Positions 26,850 through 36,192 of a DNA stretch of 64,000 nt are shown piece after piece. Below the pieces are notes generated by a model that had not been told where the DNA came from, ran no database searches, and saw nothing but the letters and a program-made list of their open reading frames with translations. This DNA is from Gammaproteobacteria bacterium. Its GTDB lineage: Bacteria > Pseudomonadota > Gammaproteobacteria > Pseudomonadales > Pseudohongiellaceae. The position numbers and the translations under genes are program-made. Location: assembly GCA_030682575.1 (NCBI GenBank), contig JAUXNX010000011.1:1-64000 (forward strand), in the 5' to 3' direction. Numbering within the stretch: the first letter of the stretch is position 1; every line of letters begins with the position of its first letter.

Positions 26850-27299
26850 ATCCGATTACTCCAGCACATACTGTGCAACTGGTTCACTTTTTTTACAGTT
26901 CCAATCTTAACAGTTCAGACTGAACGGCACCTGAACACGGCCATCACATCATGTTTGGCCGTCTTTGCAGGGGTGCAAATCGGACCTGCTCGGGCCTGTC
27001 AAAAGCGCGCTACCTTAAACCACCTTCCCGCTTTAATCAAGCAAAGCGGCCCGCAGTTTGGGTCACACATCCCCGCTCATGCCGCCGATATACATCTGTG
27101 TGCCCCTTTGATATCCATCTTCATTTCGACAACAACCACCATCACCGCACCCACTTCAGTGATGACCTGAACGCAACTGCAAAATTTTCGACCAACAGTT
27201 TACTGTCACCCGGATCACTAGCTTGTCAAACAGGTCGGAATCAATTAACTGGTTTGTAATATCCAGCAATGCAAGGGTAAAAATGCTGGTATGTACGAA
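26850..27299. other. 450-bp intergenic region, no gene recognised
   Basis: The stretch separates the cytochrome gene (which reads leftward out of it) from the pilA terminator. It should hold the cytochrome promoter, but I see no confident -35/-10 pair. Short open frames here lack ribosome sites and recognisable products. No tRNA or known small RNA was identified by eye. Confidence 0.4.
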
Positions 27300-27300
27300 T

Positions 27301-27330
27301 AAAAAAACCCGGCATAGAGCCGGGTTTTTT
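27301..27330 (-). terminator. Intrinsic terminator after pilA
   Basis: CCCGGC (27308-27313) pairs with GCCGGG (27319-27324). Seven A precede it and six T follow on the plus strand, so the minus-strand transcript ends in U7. It lies 40 bp past the pilA stop and could also work in the other direction. Confidence 0.9.
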
Positions 27331-27369
27331 GCTGAGCCTTTCAGCTCTCTGTCACTCAAGCTGAATTGA

Positions 27370-27801
27370 TTAACATAAGCCCGAAGTCGTACAGCCACCA
27401 GATGTGACCCACGTGACGGTGCCATTCGCAGGCGTGCCAGTCAGTATGTAGGTGTCCGTAGCAGCTATCCCGTTGGCTGCAACGGGAGTGACCGTGATGG
27501 TGTAGCCTGTACCTGCTGTGCCACCTATGGCAATAGTGTTGACAGAAGCTGCCTGGGTCCAGCCAGCCTGGACTGCAATGGTCTGGCAACCTGCCGCTGG
27601 AATACCCGTCTGTACGCAGACGTCAATAGCAGATCGAGCCGGTGTGGCCGCACTGATCACTTCGCTGAAGCGGGCGCGAGCCGTGTAAGTCTGATATGCA
27701 GGCAACGCAACCGCCGCCAAAATGCCGATAATCGCAACAACGATCATTAACTCGATCAGGGTAAAACCTTTCTGTTTCTTCTTGGTCATGGTGTCGGTCA
27801 T
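27370..27801 (-). CDS. pilA: Type IV major pilin-like protein PilA
   Basis: A 143-residue prepilin. The leader [12 protein letters not shown] is cut before Phe13 by Pil[26 protein letters not shown] is the invariant pilin helix with Glu5 of the mature protein. Four cysteines (two in '[12 protein letters not shown]', two in 'GGCTTSGLC') probably form disulphides, one making the C-terminal loop. The globular part is Gly/Thr/Ala-rich and strain-specific. AGGAG lies seven bases before the ATG. It diverges from pilBCD and ends at a strong terminator. Confidence 0.95.
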   Translation of the reverse strand: MTDTMTKKKQKGFTLIELMIVVAIIGILAAVALPAYQTYTARARFSEVISAATPARSAIDVCVQTGIPAAGCQTIAVQAGWTQAASVNTIAIGGTAGTGYTITVTPVAANGIAATDTYILTGTPANGTVTWVTSGGCTTSGLC

Positions 27802-27899
27802 GTTTCATCTCCTGGGGGGTATCGCTTAAAGCATGTTTAGAATGAAGATTCGGATTCAAGCACTTTCCCGCCTTGTTCTAAAACGGTTGAAACGTTTAC

Positions 27900-27915
27900 A
27901 TCACAACGCGTGCCA
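27900..27915 (-). promoter_or_regulatory. Possible sigma-54 promoter for pilA (weak)
   Basis: On the minus strand TGGCACG (plus 27909-27915) matches the -24 element exactly. The -12 element reads GTGAT rather than TTGCA, so it matches only in part. The distance to pilA (about 100 bp) is plausible, and pilA of Pseudomonas uses sigma-54 with PilR. Confidence 0.3.
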
Positions 27916-28036
27916 GTTTTCGTTAGTCTTTCGAAAACTCATTTAACATAATGATTTTTAATGAATTTTAATTTTCGTAATTTCCCTCCAAAAAAACGGA
28001 CTGCCAAGCACGTCACAAAGCGCCCGCAGCATGAAG

Positions 28037-28051
28037 TGACAATTTTTGTCA
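28037..28051. promoter_or_regulatory. Palindrome TGACAA-TTT-TTGTCA between pilA and pilB
   Basis: A perfect six-base dyad with a three-base centre lies in the 450-bp gap between the divergent pilA and pilB genes. The rest of the gap (27802-28253) is AT-rich near pilA and shows no gene. The dyad is a candidate regulator site; the binding protein is unknown. Confidence 0.3.
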
Positions 28052-28253
28052 GTAGCAAACCATTAACGGCAAGAGGTGACAAGATCGCGTCGATAATGCA
28101 GTGTTCGACAGACATGACAAAGTTTGAGCATACCGCAAGCAGGCTTACATCCACACGAGCGCCACGCCTGTCTTATGCCTCCTCGCAATGATAATCTATA
28201 CTCACCCCATCAGCCCCAGTGGCATCCTTTGACGGTTTCAGCAGCTCAGACTT

Positions 28254-29954
28254 ATGCCTACTACTCTCAGCGGCCTGGCCAAACGACTTGTGACCGATGG
28301 CCTGTTGACCCAGCCCCAGGCGGAAGATGCCCTGCGCCTGGCCCGCCGAGACAAGATTCCGTTCGTAGCCCATCTGGTGAAGCACAAAATCGCTGACTCG
28401 CACCGTATTGCCATGGCTGCCTCCGAGGAGTTCGGGGCCCCACTGCTAGACTTGTCTGTCTTCGATCTACAGTTATGCCCAAGGGACCTTGTAGATCCCA
28501 AGCTACTGCGCAAGCATCGCGTACTCCCCCTGTCCCGTCGCGCTAACCGCTTGTACCTTGCAGCATCCGACCCCACCAATATCAACGCCTTCGACGAAAT
28601 CAAATTCCACACAGGTCTGACGACCGACATCATCATCGTTGACGAAGCAGTGCTCTCCCCGGCCATCGACAAAATCATTGACCAGCTTGAGGGCAGTGAT
28701 GCCATGCTCGGTTTGCTCGACGACGTAGATATGGAAAGCCTCAACATTGAGCTTGCCCAAACAGAGGCCTCCGGAGACGATGGGCCCGATGCTGCCAACG
28801 AAACCCCCATCGTACGCTTCGTCAACAAAATACTGCTGGATGCCATTCGCATAGGTGCTTCTGACATTCACGTGGAGCCCTACGAAAAAAGTTACCGCAT
28901 CCGCTTCCGCACCGATGGCATTCTGAAAGAAACTGCACGGCCACCATTGAATATTGCCAATCGCATTGCATCTCGCCTCAAAATCATGTCACAGATGGAT
29001 ATCTCCGAGCGACGGCTACCCCAGGACGGCCGCATCAAGATGAAACTGTCACACACGCGGGCAATCGATTTTCGGGTCAACACGCTGCCAACCCTGTGGG
29101 GAGAGAAGCTGGTGCTGCGCATTCTGGACCCCAGCAGTGCGCAGATGGGTATCGACGCTCTTGGCTACGAGGATGATCAGAAGCAACTATTCCTGCATGC
29201 CTTAAACCAGAGTCAGGGACTCATCCTTGTCACCGGCCCCACTGGCAGCGGCAAGACTGTATCGCTATATACCGGACTCAATATCCTCAACACTCCCGAG
29301 ACCAACATCTCAACCGCAGAAGACCCAGTCGAAATCAATCTGGAGGGCATCAATCAGGTACCGGTCAACAACCGGATTGGCCTCAGTTTCGCCACCGCTC
29401 TGCGCGCGTTTTTACGTCAGGATCCGGACGTAATCATGGTGGGAGAGATACGTGATCTGGAAACAGCAGAGATTGCCATCAAAGCCGCCCAGACGGGTCA
29501 CTTGGTACTCTCAACACTGCACACCAATAGTGCTCCAGAGACACTGACCCGTCTGCGTAACATGGGCATTCCGTCATTCAATCTGGCCACATCTGTCAGC
29601 CTCATCATTGCCCAAAGACTGTGTCGGCGACTATGTAACCACTGCAAGGCGCCACTGAAACTGCCCGACAGTGTGCTATTGGAGGCGGGGTTCACGGAGG
29701 CGCAACTGCCCAATGTCCACCTGTTCAGCCCAGTGGGATGTGAAGCGTGCAACGGCGGTTACAAGGGACGTGTAGGAATCTATGAAGTGGTTCCTGTCAC
29801 AAACGGCATTTCGCGTATTATCATGCACGATGGCAATTCCATAGAGATTGCCGACCAGGCACAGAAAGAGGGTTTCAATAACCTGCGCCAGTCTGCTTTG
29901 GTCAAGGTGGCACAGGGGCTAACCAGTCTGGAAGAAGCCAACAGAGTTACGTAA
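28254..29954 (+). CDS. pilB: Type IV pilus assembly ATPase PilB
   Basis: 566 residues, normal for PilB. The N-terminal MshEN/GSPII_E domain is followed by the motor. Walker A GPTGSGKT lies at about residues 328-335. The Asp box is in 'STAEDPVEINLEGINQVPVN', Walker B in 'DPDVIMVGEIRDLETAEIA', and the His box in 'TGHLVLSTLHTNSA'. A four-cysteine zinc site (CRRLCNHC ... CEACNGGYKGR) lies at about residues 456-505. It powers pilin polymerisation at the inner membrane. It begins the pilBCD-coaE-yacG series; pilC follows after 44 bp. Confidence 0.97.
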   Translation: MPTTLSGLAKRLVTDGLLTQPQAEDALRLARRDKIPFVAHLVKHKIADSHRIAMAASEEFGAPLLDLSVFDLQLCPRDLVDPKLLRKHRVLPLSRRANRLYLAASDPTNINAFDEIKFHTGLTTDIIIVDEAVLSPAIDKIIDQLEGSDAMLGLLDDVDMESLNIELAQTEASGDDGPDAANETPIVRFVNKILLDAIRIGASDIHVEPYEKSYRIRFRTDGILKETARPPLNIANRIASRLKIMSQMDISERRLPQDGRIKMKLSHTRAIDFRVNTLPTLWGEKLVLRILDPSSAQMGIDALGYEDDQKQLFLHALNQSQGLILVTGPTGSGKTVSLYTGLNILNTPETNISTAEDPVEINLEGINQVPVNNRIGLSFATALRAFLRQDPDVIMVGEIRDLETAEIAIKAAQTGHLVLSTLHTNSAPETLTRLRNMGIPSFNLATSVSLIIAQRLCRRLCNHCKAPLKLPDSVLLEAGFTEAQLPNVHLFSPVGCEACNGGYKGRVGIYEVVPVTNGISRIIMHDGNSIEIADQAQKEGFNNLRQSALVKVAQGLTSLEEANRVT

Positions 29955-29998
29955 TCCTGTAGAGCAAATGAGGAAACGATTTACTCCCGGAGTTAATC

Positions 29999-31228
29999 AT
30001 GGCAACACAAACATCCACAGATGCCGTTCAGACGATCTATCTGTGGCAGGGAACAGACAAGAACGGCAAAAAGACCAAAGGCGAAATGCCGGGCGCGAGC
30101 CAGGCGTTGGTGAAGGCGCAACTGCGTAAACAGGGTGTCATTGCCACGAAGGTGAAACGCAAACCCAAGGATCTGTTCGGCCCCAGACAACAGAAGATCA
30201 CTCCTGGAGACATTGCAATCTTCAGTCGCCAGCTCGCCACCATGATGAAAGCCGGCATCCCTTTGGTGCAATCGTTCGAGATTGTTGGTGACAGCCTGGA
30301 AAATCCTTCCATGGCAAAGCTTGTACGTGAGGTGAGAGATGACGTAGCTGCGGGTAACAACTTCGCCGATTCCATCCGTAAACATCCGCGTTATTTTGAT
30401 GAACTGTTCTGTAACCTGGTGGAATCTGGCGAACAATCCGGTGCGCTTGAAACCATGCTGGACAGAGTCGCCACTTATAAAGAAAAGACCGAGGCATTGA
30501 AGTCCAAGATCAAAAAAGCGATGAACTATCCGATTGCAGTAGTAGTAGTGGCTATTGTGGTTACAGGGCTCCTTTTGGTAAAAGTGGTTCCACAATTCGC
30601 CGAGACATTCTCCAGCTTCGGTGCCGATCTCCCTGCCTTTACTCTGCTCGTGCTCGCCCTGTCAGACATCGCGATCGCCCACTGGTGGAAGGCTATTATC
30701 GTTATGGCTATCGCAGCTTATGCCTTCAAGGAAGCGAAGCTGCGCTCAAAGGCGTTTGCCGATGCAGTGGATAGAGTGGCTCTGAAATTACCAATCATCG
30801 GCCCTATCATTGAAAAATCCTGTTATGCACGATTCACACGCACGCTTTCTACAACATTTGCCGCTGGCGTCCCACTTGTGGATGCCCTGGACTCCGTGGC
30901 AGGCGCAACAGGCAATATCGTTTACTCAACAGCAACCAGAAAGATCAAGGACGATGTCAGCTCCGGTCAGCAGCTGAACTTTGCCATTCGCACTACCGGA
31001 CTGTTTCCCGTGATGATCAACCAAATGGTCGGGATTGGCGAAGAGTCGGGCGCACTGGATGCAATGTTGGACAAGTGTGCAACCTATTACGAGGCAGAAG
31101 TAGACAACGCTGTTGATGGCCTGACCAGTCTCATGGAGCCCATCATCATGTCCGTACTCGGTACGCTCATCGGCGGTCTCATGATTGCGATGTATCTGCC
31201 AATCTTCCAACTCGGCCAGGTTGTATAG
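29999..31228 (+). CDS. pilC: Type IV pilus inner membrane platform protein PilC
   Basis: A 409-residue GspF/PilC protein with two similar T2SSF domains. The first runs from 'DIAIFSRQLATMMKAGIPLVQSFEIV' to the membrane segment 'AVVVVAIVVTGLLLVKVVPQF'. The second runs from 'CYARFTRTLSTTFAAGVPLVDALDSVAGATGN' to the final membrane span 'PIIMSVLGTLIGGLMIAMYLPIFQLG'. It anchors the pilus motor in the inner membrane and couples PilB to pilin addition. The order pilB-pilC-pilD is the Pseudomonas one. Confidence 0.97.
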   Translation: MATQTSTDAVQTIYLWQGTDKNGKKTKGEMPGASQALVKAQLRKQGVIATKVKRKPKDLFGPRQQKITPGDIAIFSRQLATMMKAGIPLVQSFEIVGDSLENPSMAKLVREVRDDVAAGNNFADSIRKHPRYFDELFCNLVESGEQSGALETMLDRVATYKEKTEALKSKIKKAMNYPIAVVVVAIVVTGLLLVKVVPQFAETFSSFGADLPAFTLLVLALSDIAIAHWWKAIIVMAIAAYAFKEAKLRSKAFADAVDRVALKLPIIGPIIEKSCYARFTRTLSTTFAAGVPLVDALDSVAGATGNIVYSTATRKIKDDVSSGQQLNFAIRTTGLFPVMINQMVGIGEESGALDAMLDKCATYYEAEVDNAVDGLTSLMEPIIMSVLGTLIGGLMIAMYLPIFQLGQVV

Positions 31229-31238
31229 CGAGAACCCG

Positions 31239-32132
31239 ATGACAGTGATTGACCTGATCGTGTACGACCCGGCGGCGCGCCTGATTTTTGCTGCCATCAT
31301 CGGCCTGCTGGTAGGAAGCTTTCTGAACGTGGTGATCTACCGCGTTCCAGCAATGCTGCAGCGCGAATGGCGACAGCAGTGTTGCGAGTATCTGGAGCTG
31401 GACGAAAAAAAATTCAGCAAGGATGACCCTACGGCAAAACACAAGGTTTTCAACCTGGTGAAACCGGACTCTCATTGCCCCCAGTGCAATGCGCCGGTAC
31501 GCGCATGGCAGAACATCCCTGTTTTCAGCTATCTGTTCCTGGGAGGCAAGTGCGCCAAATGCAGTAAGCCAATCTCAATTCGTTATCCAATTATCGAAGC
31601 AGTGACCGGCCTGTTGTCCGTACTGGTTGTATGGCAGTTCGGTGCCATGTGGCTCACTCTGGCATTGCTCGTGCTGACCTGGAGCCTGATCGCGCTTACC
31701 ATGATCGACTTCGACCATCAGTTGTTACCCGACAACATCACCATGCCGCTGCTGTGGCTGGGCCTTCTCGTCAACACGCTGCTGCCTGAATCCGACGTTG
31801 GTGCAACTGATGCCGTAATAGGGGCAGTGGTGGGCTACCTCTCCCTATGGTCACTATACTGGGCCTTCAAACTGCTGACTGGCAAGGAAGGCATGGGCTA
31901 CGGAGATTTCAAGCTGCTGGGCGCGCTGGGTGCCTGGATGGGTTGGCAGAGCCTGCTCTTGATAGTCATACTGTCATCGCTGGTGGGTGCTGTGGTCGGA
32001 ATCTCGCTGCTGGTGTTCCGCGGGCGCGACCGCAACATTCCGATTCCATTCGGCCCCTATCTGGCAGGAGCAGGATTCATTGCATTGCTGTGGGGCGACA
32101 CCCTCAGCTCACTCTACTTGAATACACTTTGA
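31239..32132 (+). CDS. pilD: Prepilin leader peptidase/N-methyltransferase PilD
   Basis: 297 residues from the ATG at 31239, ten bases after pilC. A zinc-binding motif CPQCN...CAKCSKPI begins near residue 80. The aspartate protease signatures are 'TMIDFDHQLLPD' and 'GMGYGDFKLLGALGAWMGW' (near residue 220). Several membrane spans surround them. It cleaves and N-methylates prepilins, PilA here and pseudopilins if present. The frame is open upstream within pilC, but the family begins at MTVIDLIVYDPAARLI. Confidence 0.96.
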   Translation: MTVIDLIVYDPAARLIFAAIIGLLVGSFLNVVIYRVPAMLQREWRQQCCEYLELDEKKFSKDDPTAKHKVFNLVKPDSHCPQCNAPVRAWQNIPVFSYLFLGGKCAKCSKPISIRYPIIEAVTGLLSVLVVWQFGAMWLTLALLVLTWSLIALTMIDFDHQLLPDNITMPLLWLGLLVNTLLPESDVGATDAVIGAVVGYLSLWSLYWAFKLLTGKEGMGYGDFKLLGALGAWMGWQSLLLIVILSSLVGAVVGISLLVFRGRDRNIPIPFGPYLAGAGFIALLWGDTLSSLYLNTL

Positions 32133-32155
32133 TACAACTGCAGGGTACGCTGGCT

Positions 32156-32773
32156 ATGGCAGAGAAACACGTCCCCCGCATGGTAGTAGGTCTTACCGGT
32201 GGTATCGGCAGCGGCAAAAGTGCTGCTACGCACATTTTCTCATCTCTCGGCGTGAACATCGTGGACTCGGATGTAGTGGCGCGTGAAGTTGTCGAAACCG
32301 GCTCGCCAGCACTGCAGGCCATCGCCGAACATTTCGGTCCTGACGTATTGCAGGACGATGGCCAACTGAACCGGGCAGTACTGCGGAACCGGATATTCAG
32401 CAATGCAGATGAAAAGTTATGGCTTGAAAAACTACTGCACCCTCTCATCCGCCTGGAAACAGAAAAGCAGTTGCGCAGTGCCCAGTCGGATTATGTCATT
32501 CTCTCCTCGCCACTGCTGCTGGAGACTGGACAGGATGTGTTGACAGACAGAGTGCTGGTCATTGACGCCCCGGAGCTTCTGCAGATTGAGCGCGCCCGTC
32601 TGCGAGACAACACTTCAACCAATGCCATTGAGGCTATCATGGCAAGTCAATGGAGCCGCGAGAGACGCTTGAGATGCGCCGATGACATAATCGTGAACGA
32701 TAGTGATATAGCCAATCTGGAACGCGAAATCAGAAAATTGCATGACCACTATTGCAAGGATATTTCGAAATGA
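32156..32773 (+). CDS. coaE: Dephospho-CoA kinase
   Basis: 205 residues from the ATG at 32156, the normal size. P-loop [22 protein letters not shown] lies near residues 11-32. '[29 protein letters not shown]', 'LLHPLIR', 'SPLLLETG' and '[21 protein letters not shown]' follow the family. It phosphorylates dephospho-CoA in the last step of CoA synthesis. It is 24 bp after pilD and overlaps yacG by four bases (ATGA). Confidence 0.96.
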   Translation: MAEKHVPRMVVGLTGGIGSGKSAATHIFSSLGVNIVDSDVVAREVVETGSPALQAIAEHFGPDVLQDDGQLNRAVLRNRIFSNADEKLWLEKLLHPLIRLETEKQLRSAQSDYVILSSPLLLETGQDVLTDRVLVIDAPELLQIERARLRDNTSTNAIEAIMASQWSRERRLRCADDIIVNDSDIANLEREIRKLHDHYCKDISK

Positions 32774-32961
32774 GCACGCGCGAATTGAAAGTCAATTGCC
32801 CCACCTGCAAGGAGATCGTGCCTTGGACAGACGCGAGTCCCCACCGGCCATTCTGTTCCAGCCGCTGCAAACTGATCGACTTCGGCGAGTGGGCCAGCGA
32901 AAGGAATACCATCGCTGGCGAACCTGTCATTCCTGACGACGAGCAGGACGACTATCGTTAA
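32770..32961 (+). CDS. yacG: DNA gyrase inhibitor/zinc-binding protein YacG
   Basis: A 63-residue protein with a four-cysteine zinc site (Cys10, Cys13, Cys29, Cys33: '[10 protein letters not shown]' and '[17 protein letters not shown]'). YacG of E. coli binds GyrB and inhibits gyrase. The acidic C-terminus ([11 protein letters not shown]) is typical. The start overlaps the coaE stop, so the two are translationally coupled. Confidence 0.95.
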   Translation: MSTRELKVNCPTCKEIVPWTDASPHRPFCSSRCKLIDFGEWASERNTIAGEPVIPDDEQDDYR

Positions 32962-32971
32962 GGAAGCCAGA

Positions 32972-34984
32972 TTATAACGGAGCAAAACTCGGCAACGGCA
33001 CCCAGTAAATCTTGCCACTCTTGGCATTAAGACCAGACTCAATGAAGATGAGGACCAGCTTGCCATCTCTGGACAGCCGAACCTGTTTCACCACTTCCCC
33101 ATCAGGCAATCCCAGATCGTAGCTGTCGTGCAATAAATGCATCCTGGTATCGAAGTAGTAGAGTTTGATGCCATCGGTGGCAATCAGCACGTTCCCAGTT
33201 TGATCGAACGTTGCACTGACGGGTGAATTTTCCAGATACCATTCGCCATCCGTGTTGTAGTAGTCACGCGGATCAATGTCCACGATACTGGTATGCGGGT
33301 CGGGTTCATTACCTTGCGGACAAGAGTAGGCAAGGCGCTGACCGCCTGGGGAAATACTGAAGTCTGTACAACCACTACCTACCGGGATGTCGGTTCCTGG
33401 CACGATGGTGATGTCTTGAGTCTCTACGTTAAAATCGAACGTAACGAGATTGGATTCCGTAGCTAGGAACAAGTGCCGCTGGGCTGGATCGTACTCGATT
33501 CTTATTGGAGAAAGCAGCGGTATCGCAGGTACTTCCGGATCACCATCACGATTGAAAATTCCCATCCAGAGCCCCTCTTCCGCCGGCCCGTTCTCCTCCA
33601 GATCATAAACCGGATCGAACAACAGGGTAAAAACATTGCCGTTTTCGCCCAAGGCCATGTCTCTGGGAATGAAGCTGCGCCCTCCTTCCCGCAATCGGTG
33701 ATATGTGAATGCCCCCGTATGGAGATCCAGTTGATACAGTCGCTGCGATTCCGGGTGTGTGGTCAAGTAAACCACTCCAGCATCCGGATCGAGCAACATC
33801 TGATCGGGAATGGTGTTGAACTTGTAGACACCGCCAGTCTCTCCCGAGATGACATTTCTCTCCACGAGCGCGTTGCGGGACGTATCACCTATCAGCACCC
33901 AACCATGGCAGAGCGGAATGAAGTCCTGTGACGGCTCGATAATCAGGCTGCCGCCGAACTGAGTAATGGAGTTCACGGGAACGGCTATGCCAGAAGTGAC
34001 CTCTGTGAAGGAGATCAAACTGAAGCGCATGGGATTGCTCCCCTGCAGATATTGCATCTGCACACTGAATTCCTTGCCGCTGAACAGCACGGAAGGAACT
34101 TCCAGAATTCCTGTGTTGACATTGAACACTGGCGCCCCCGGAGTCAGTGTCTGAGATCCAGGTGGCGCGGTAAAGGCATTGCAATCGAGCAGGCTCATGC
34201 CGCGGAGTCCAGAACCACTGATGCTTCCCGGAGGGGTGATATCAGTGGCCGCACTGAGCGCAAACTCGGAATTGTTGGCATCCACCAGCGCCAACGCCAC
34301 GTTGAATACACCGACACCGGGGGCGCTGAGGCCCGGTACAGAAAGCGTGAAACCGTCGAAACGAGGACGATCAGTTGGTGCTGGTGCTGGAGTACCCGTC
34401 GAGAATTCCAGACTATAGAAAGGTCGAAACTTGACGCCGGTCCAGACCGGAAAACCCGGTGTTACATCGGCAGGTACCGCAGTGCTCTGAATGCGAAACC
34501 CCACATAACGACTGGTGGGAAGAGTAGCATTTACTGCGCCGGTTACATTCAACGTAATCACTGCGGAACTGTTGCCACCTGATGCAACTACCGCGTCAAA
34601 CTCGGCCACTGGAATAGTACTGCCTGCCTTGTAGTCGAACAGGTCTATCGCACCATCATCCGCAAATACGTATACGCGCAGCGGTGCCTTTCCTTCGCGT
34701 GTGAAAATGGCCTCCAGTGGAAGACTGATGATCGCCTGGCTTACGGAACTGGTCGTGCCAAAGTCGAACACCATCGTGGCAGCATCTATATATGTGGGGC
34801 TTGTGACGGCCCAGCCATCACTGGTCTTGTATGATGCGCGGAAGACTGGCTGATCAGGCTTCGGATTGGACTCCACCAACACCGCTTCTTCGACAAGAAT
34901 TGCCTGATCTGCTGATACTGTGCTGCACACGGCAAGCATCCCTACCGCTGCAAGCCTGATTATCCTCATGAAGCCTCTGCGCAT
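32972..34984 (-). CDS. Exported protein of unknown function, possible C-terminal beta-propeller
   Basis: A 670-residue protein with a signal peptide. The start is MRRGFMRIIRLAAVGMLAVCSTVSA, supported by AAGGA eight bases upstream; a second ATG at 34969 is possible. The N-terminal half has a domain (about residues 25-200) of a type that binds carbohydrate or metal in other exported proteins. A Thr/Pro-rich linker (TGTPAPAPTDRP) and another beta-rich domain follow. The C-terminal half contains repeated segments such as 'DQMLLDPDAGVVYLTTHPESQRLYQLDLHTG' and 'ISPGGQRLAYSCPQG', which read like blades of a propeller. I do not recognise the family. It converges on yacG with ten bases between them. 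Confidence 0.6.
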   Translation of the reverse strand: MRRGFMRIIRLAAVGMLAVCSTVSADQAILVEEAVLVESNPKPDQPVFRASYKTSDGWAVTSPTYIDAATMVFDFGTTSSVSQAIISLPLEAIFTREGKAPLRVYVFADDGAIDLFDYKAGSTIPVAEFDAVVASGGNSSAVITLNVTGAVNATLPTSRYVGFRIQSTAVPADVTPGFPVWTGVKFRPFYSLEFSTGTPAPAPTDRPRFDGFTLSVPGLSAPGVGVFNVALALVDANNSEFALSAATDITPPGSISGSGLRGMSLLDCNAFTAPPGSQTLTPGAPVFNVNTGILEVPSVLFSGKEFSVQMQYLQGSNPMRFSLISFTEVTSGIAVPVNSITQFGGSLIIEPSQDFIPLCHGWVLIGDTSRNALVERNVISGETGGVYKFNTIPDQMLLDPDAGVVYLTTHPESQRLYQLDLHTGAFTYHRLREGGRSFIPRDMALGENGNVFTLLFDPVYDLEENGPAEEGLWMGIFNRDGDPEVPAIPLLSPIRIEYDPAQRHLFLATESNLVTFDFNVETQDITIVPGTDIPVGSGCTDFSISPGGQRLAYSCPQGNEPDPHTSIVDIDPRDYYNTDGEWYLENSPVSATFDQTGNVLIATDGIKLYYFDTRMHLLHDSYDLGLPDGEVVKQVRLSRDGKLVLIFIESGLNAKSGKIYWVPLPSFAPL

Positions 34985-35145
34985 GGCTCTGATCCTTGCT
35001 GTATCGTGGTAACCGTAACGAGGGTTGAGTGGTTTTGAATTATGCGCTTAACTTCAGGAAATTCAATCTATTACCAAGCAAAGCGGTGATTCGAGTCACA
35101 CTCTTGACGCTAACTTGCTCTTAATAGTAGCACTTCATTGAGAAT

Positions 35146-36099
35146 TTACCTCCCCAGAGGCATGGGCCACCAAGCGGATATCGCGGCTATGCCGGCTGCG
35201 CCGTGTCTTTGAGCAACCCCAACATCATCACTCGTAAGCCCTCCCAACCCGAACACGGGCACACTGACCGCGCTCGCAAGTGATTGGAAGGTCTGCCAAC
35301 CCAGCGCGGACCGTCCGGGGTGCGATGTCGTTTCCTGCACTGGAGAGAGAAACGCGAAATCGGCACCGAGCATCTCTGCATGCTGTAGTTCTTCCAGCGT
35401 ATGACAGGAGGCGCCAAACAGACGATCATCGGCAACGGGTCGATGATCCAGGCTTAACAGTGCTTGTGAGTTAACGTGCAGGCCATCCGCCCGCAAGTGG
35501 TTGCCCAGCGCGGGTTCTGTGTTCAGAACCAGGCGCACGCCACAGCGACGGCAAAGTTGCAAACAACGGGTCGCTCTCGCCAGAAACGCCGTGGCATCAA
35601 GCTCAGGGGCTCGCAGTTGGATCATGGCGGGGGCTGTGTCGAGGAGGCGCATGAAGCGATCAAAGAAATCTTCTTCGGACTCTGCAGCACCGGTAATCAC
35701 TATGCTGTGTGGCAATTGCAGGCGACGGATGATGGAGCGGTTGGCGGCCGGAAACTGTGAGGGTTCCAACGCGGATGTATCGGCCCAGCGGATCGGTTGT
35801 CCCTCTTTGCCAACAGCCACACCAGAGAAAGCGTCGACTTTACGCACATCGAGCAGCACTTCCTTGTCACCGTAGTCATGCCGAATGAGGCAGAAGGGGT
35901 ATTGATGCAACACAGTAATACCCACTTCTTCAAACAATTCACGGGCAAGTGCGTGCTCCACAGGCTCATCCGGTTCGCATTTGCCACCTGGAAATTCCCA
36001 CAATCCACCCTGATGCGTTTGCTCGGAACGCAATGCGATCAGCACTCGGCCTCTGCCATCTACAACGACACCCACGGCGACGTGAATCACTCGTTTCAC
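35146..36099 (-). CDS. Nudix hydrolase fused to a thiamine-phosphate-synthase-like domain
   Basis: 317 residues from GTG at 36099, chosen because GGAG lies seven bases upstream and the family begins KRVIHVAVGVVVD. The N-terminal MutT domain has a full Nudix box, GGKCEPDEPVEHALARELFEEVGI, around residues 36-59. From about residue 130 the protein resembles ThiE, with 'GLHVNSQALL', 'GASCHTLEELQHAEMLGADFAFLSPVQET' and 'VPVFGLGGL'. This fusion, adjacent to argJ and secA, is common in Pseudomonas-type bacteria. The first domain should clean oxidised or modified nucleotides. The role of the ThiE-like half is not established. Confidence 0.88.
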   Translation of the reverse strand: MKRVIHVAVGVVVDGRGRVLIALRSEQTHQGGLWEFPGGKCEPDEPVEHALARELFEEVGITVLHQYPFCLIRHDYGDKEVLLDVRKVDAFSGVAVGKEGQPIRWADTSALEPSQFPAANRSIIRRLQLPHSIVITGAAESEEDFFDRFMRLLDTAPAMIQLRAPELDATAFLARATRCLQLCRRCGVRLVLNTEPALGNHLRADGLHVNSQALLSLDHRPVADDRLFGASCHTLEELQHAEMLGADFAFLSPVQETTSHPGRSALGWQTFQSLASAVSVPVFGLGGLTSDDVGVAQRHGAAGIAAISAWWPMPLGR

Positions 36100-36192
36100 G
36101 ATATGTCTCCGCAGGGGAATGACGAACACTTGCCAAGAGAGACGGCCGTCAACCTCACGAATAGTTCATGAGGCAGACTGCCTGAAGAAACC

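Noticed and set aside
26850-27299. Possible tRNA-like or small RNA gene in the cytochrome-pilA gap
   Set aside because: No cloverleaf, CCA end or known RNA motif could be made out by eye.
28254-32961. pilB to yacG region as a DNA-uptake or secretion system distinct from type IV pili
   Set aside because: Gene order and motifs match ordinary pilBCD-coaE-yacG of Pseudomonas.
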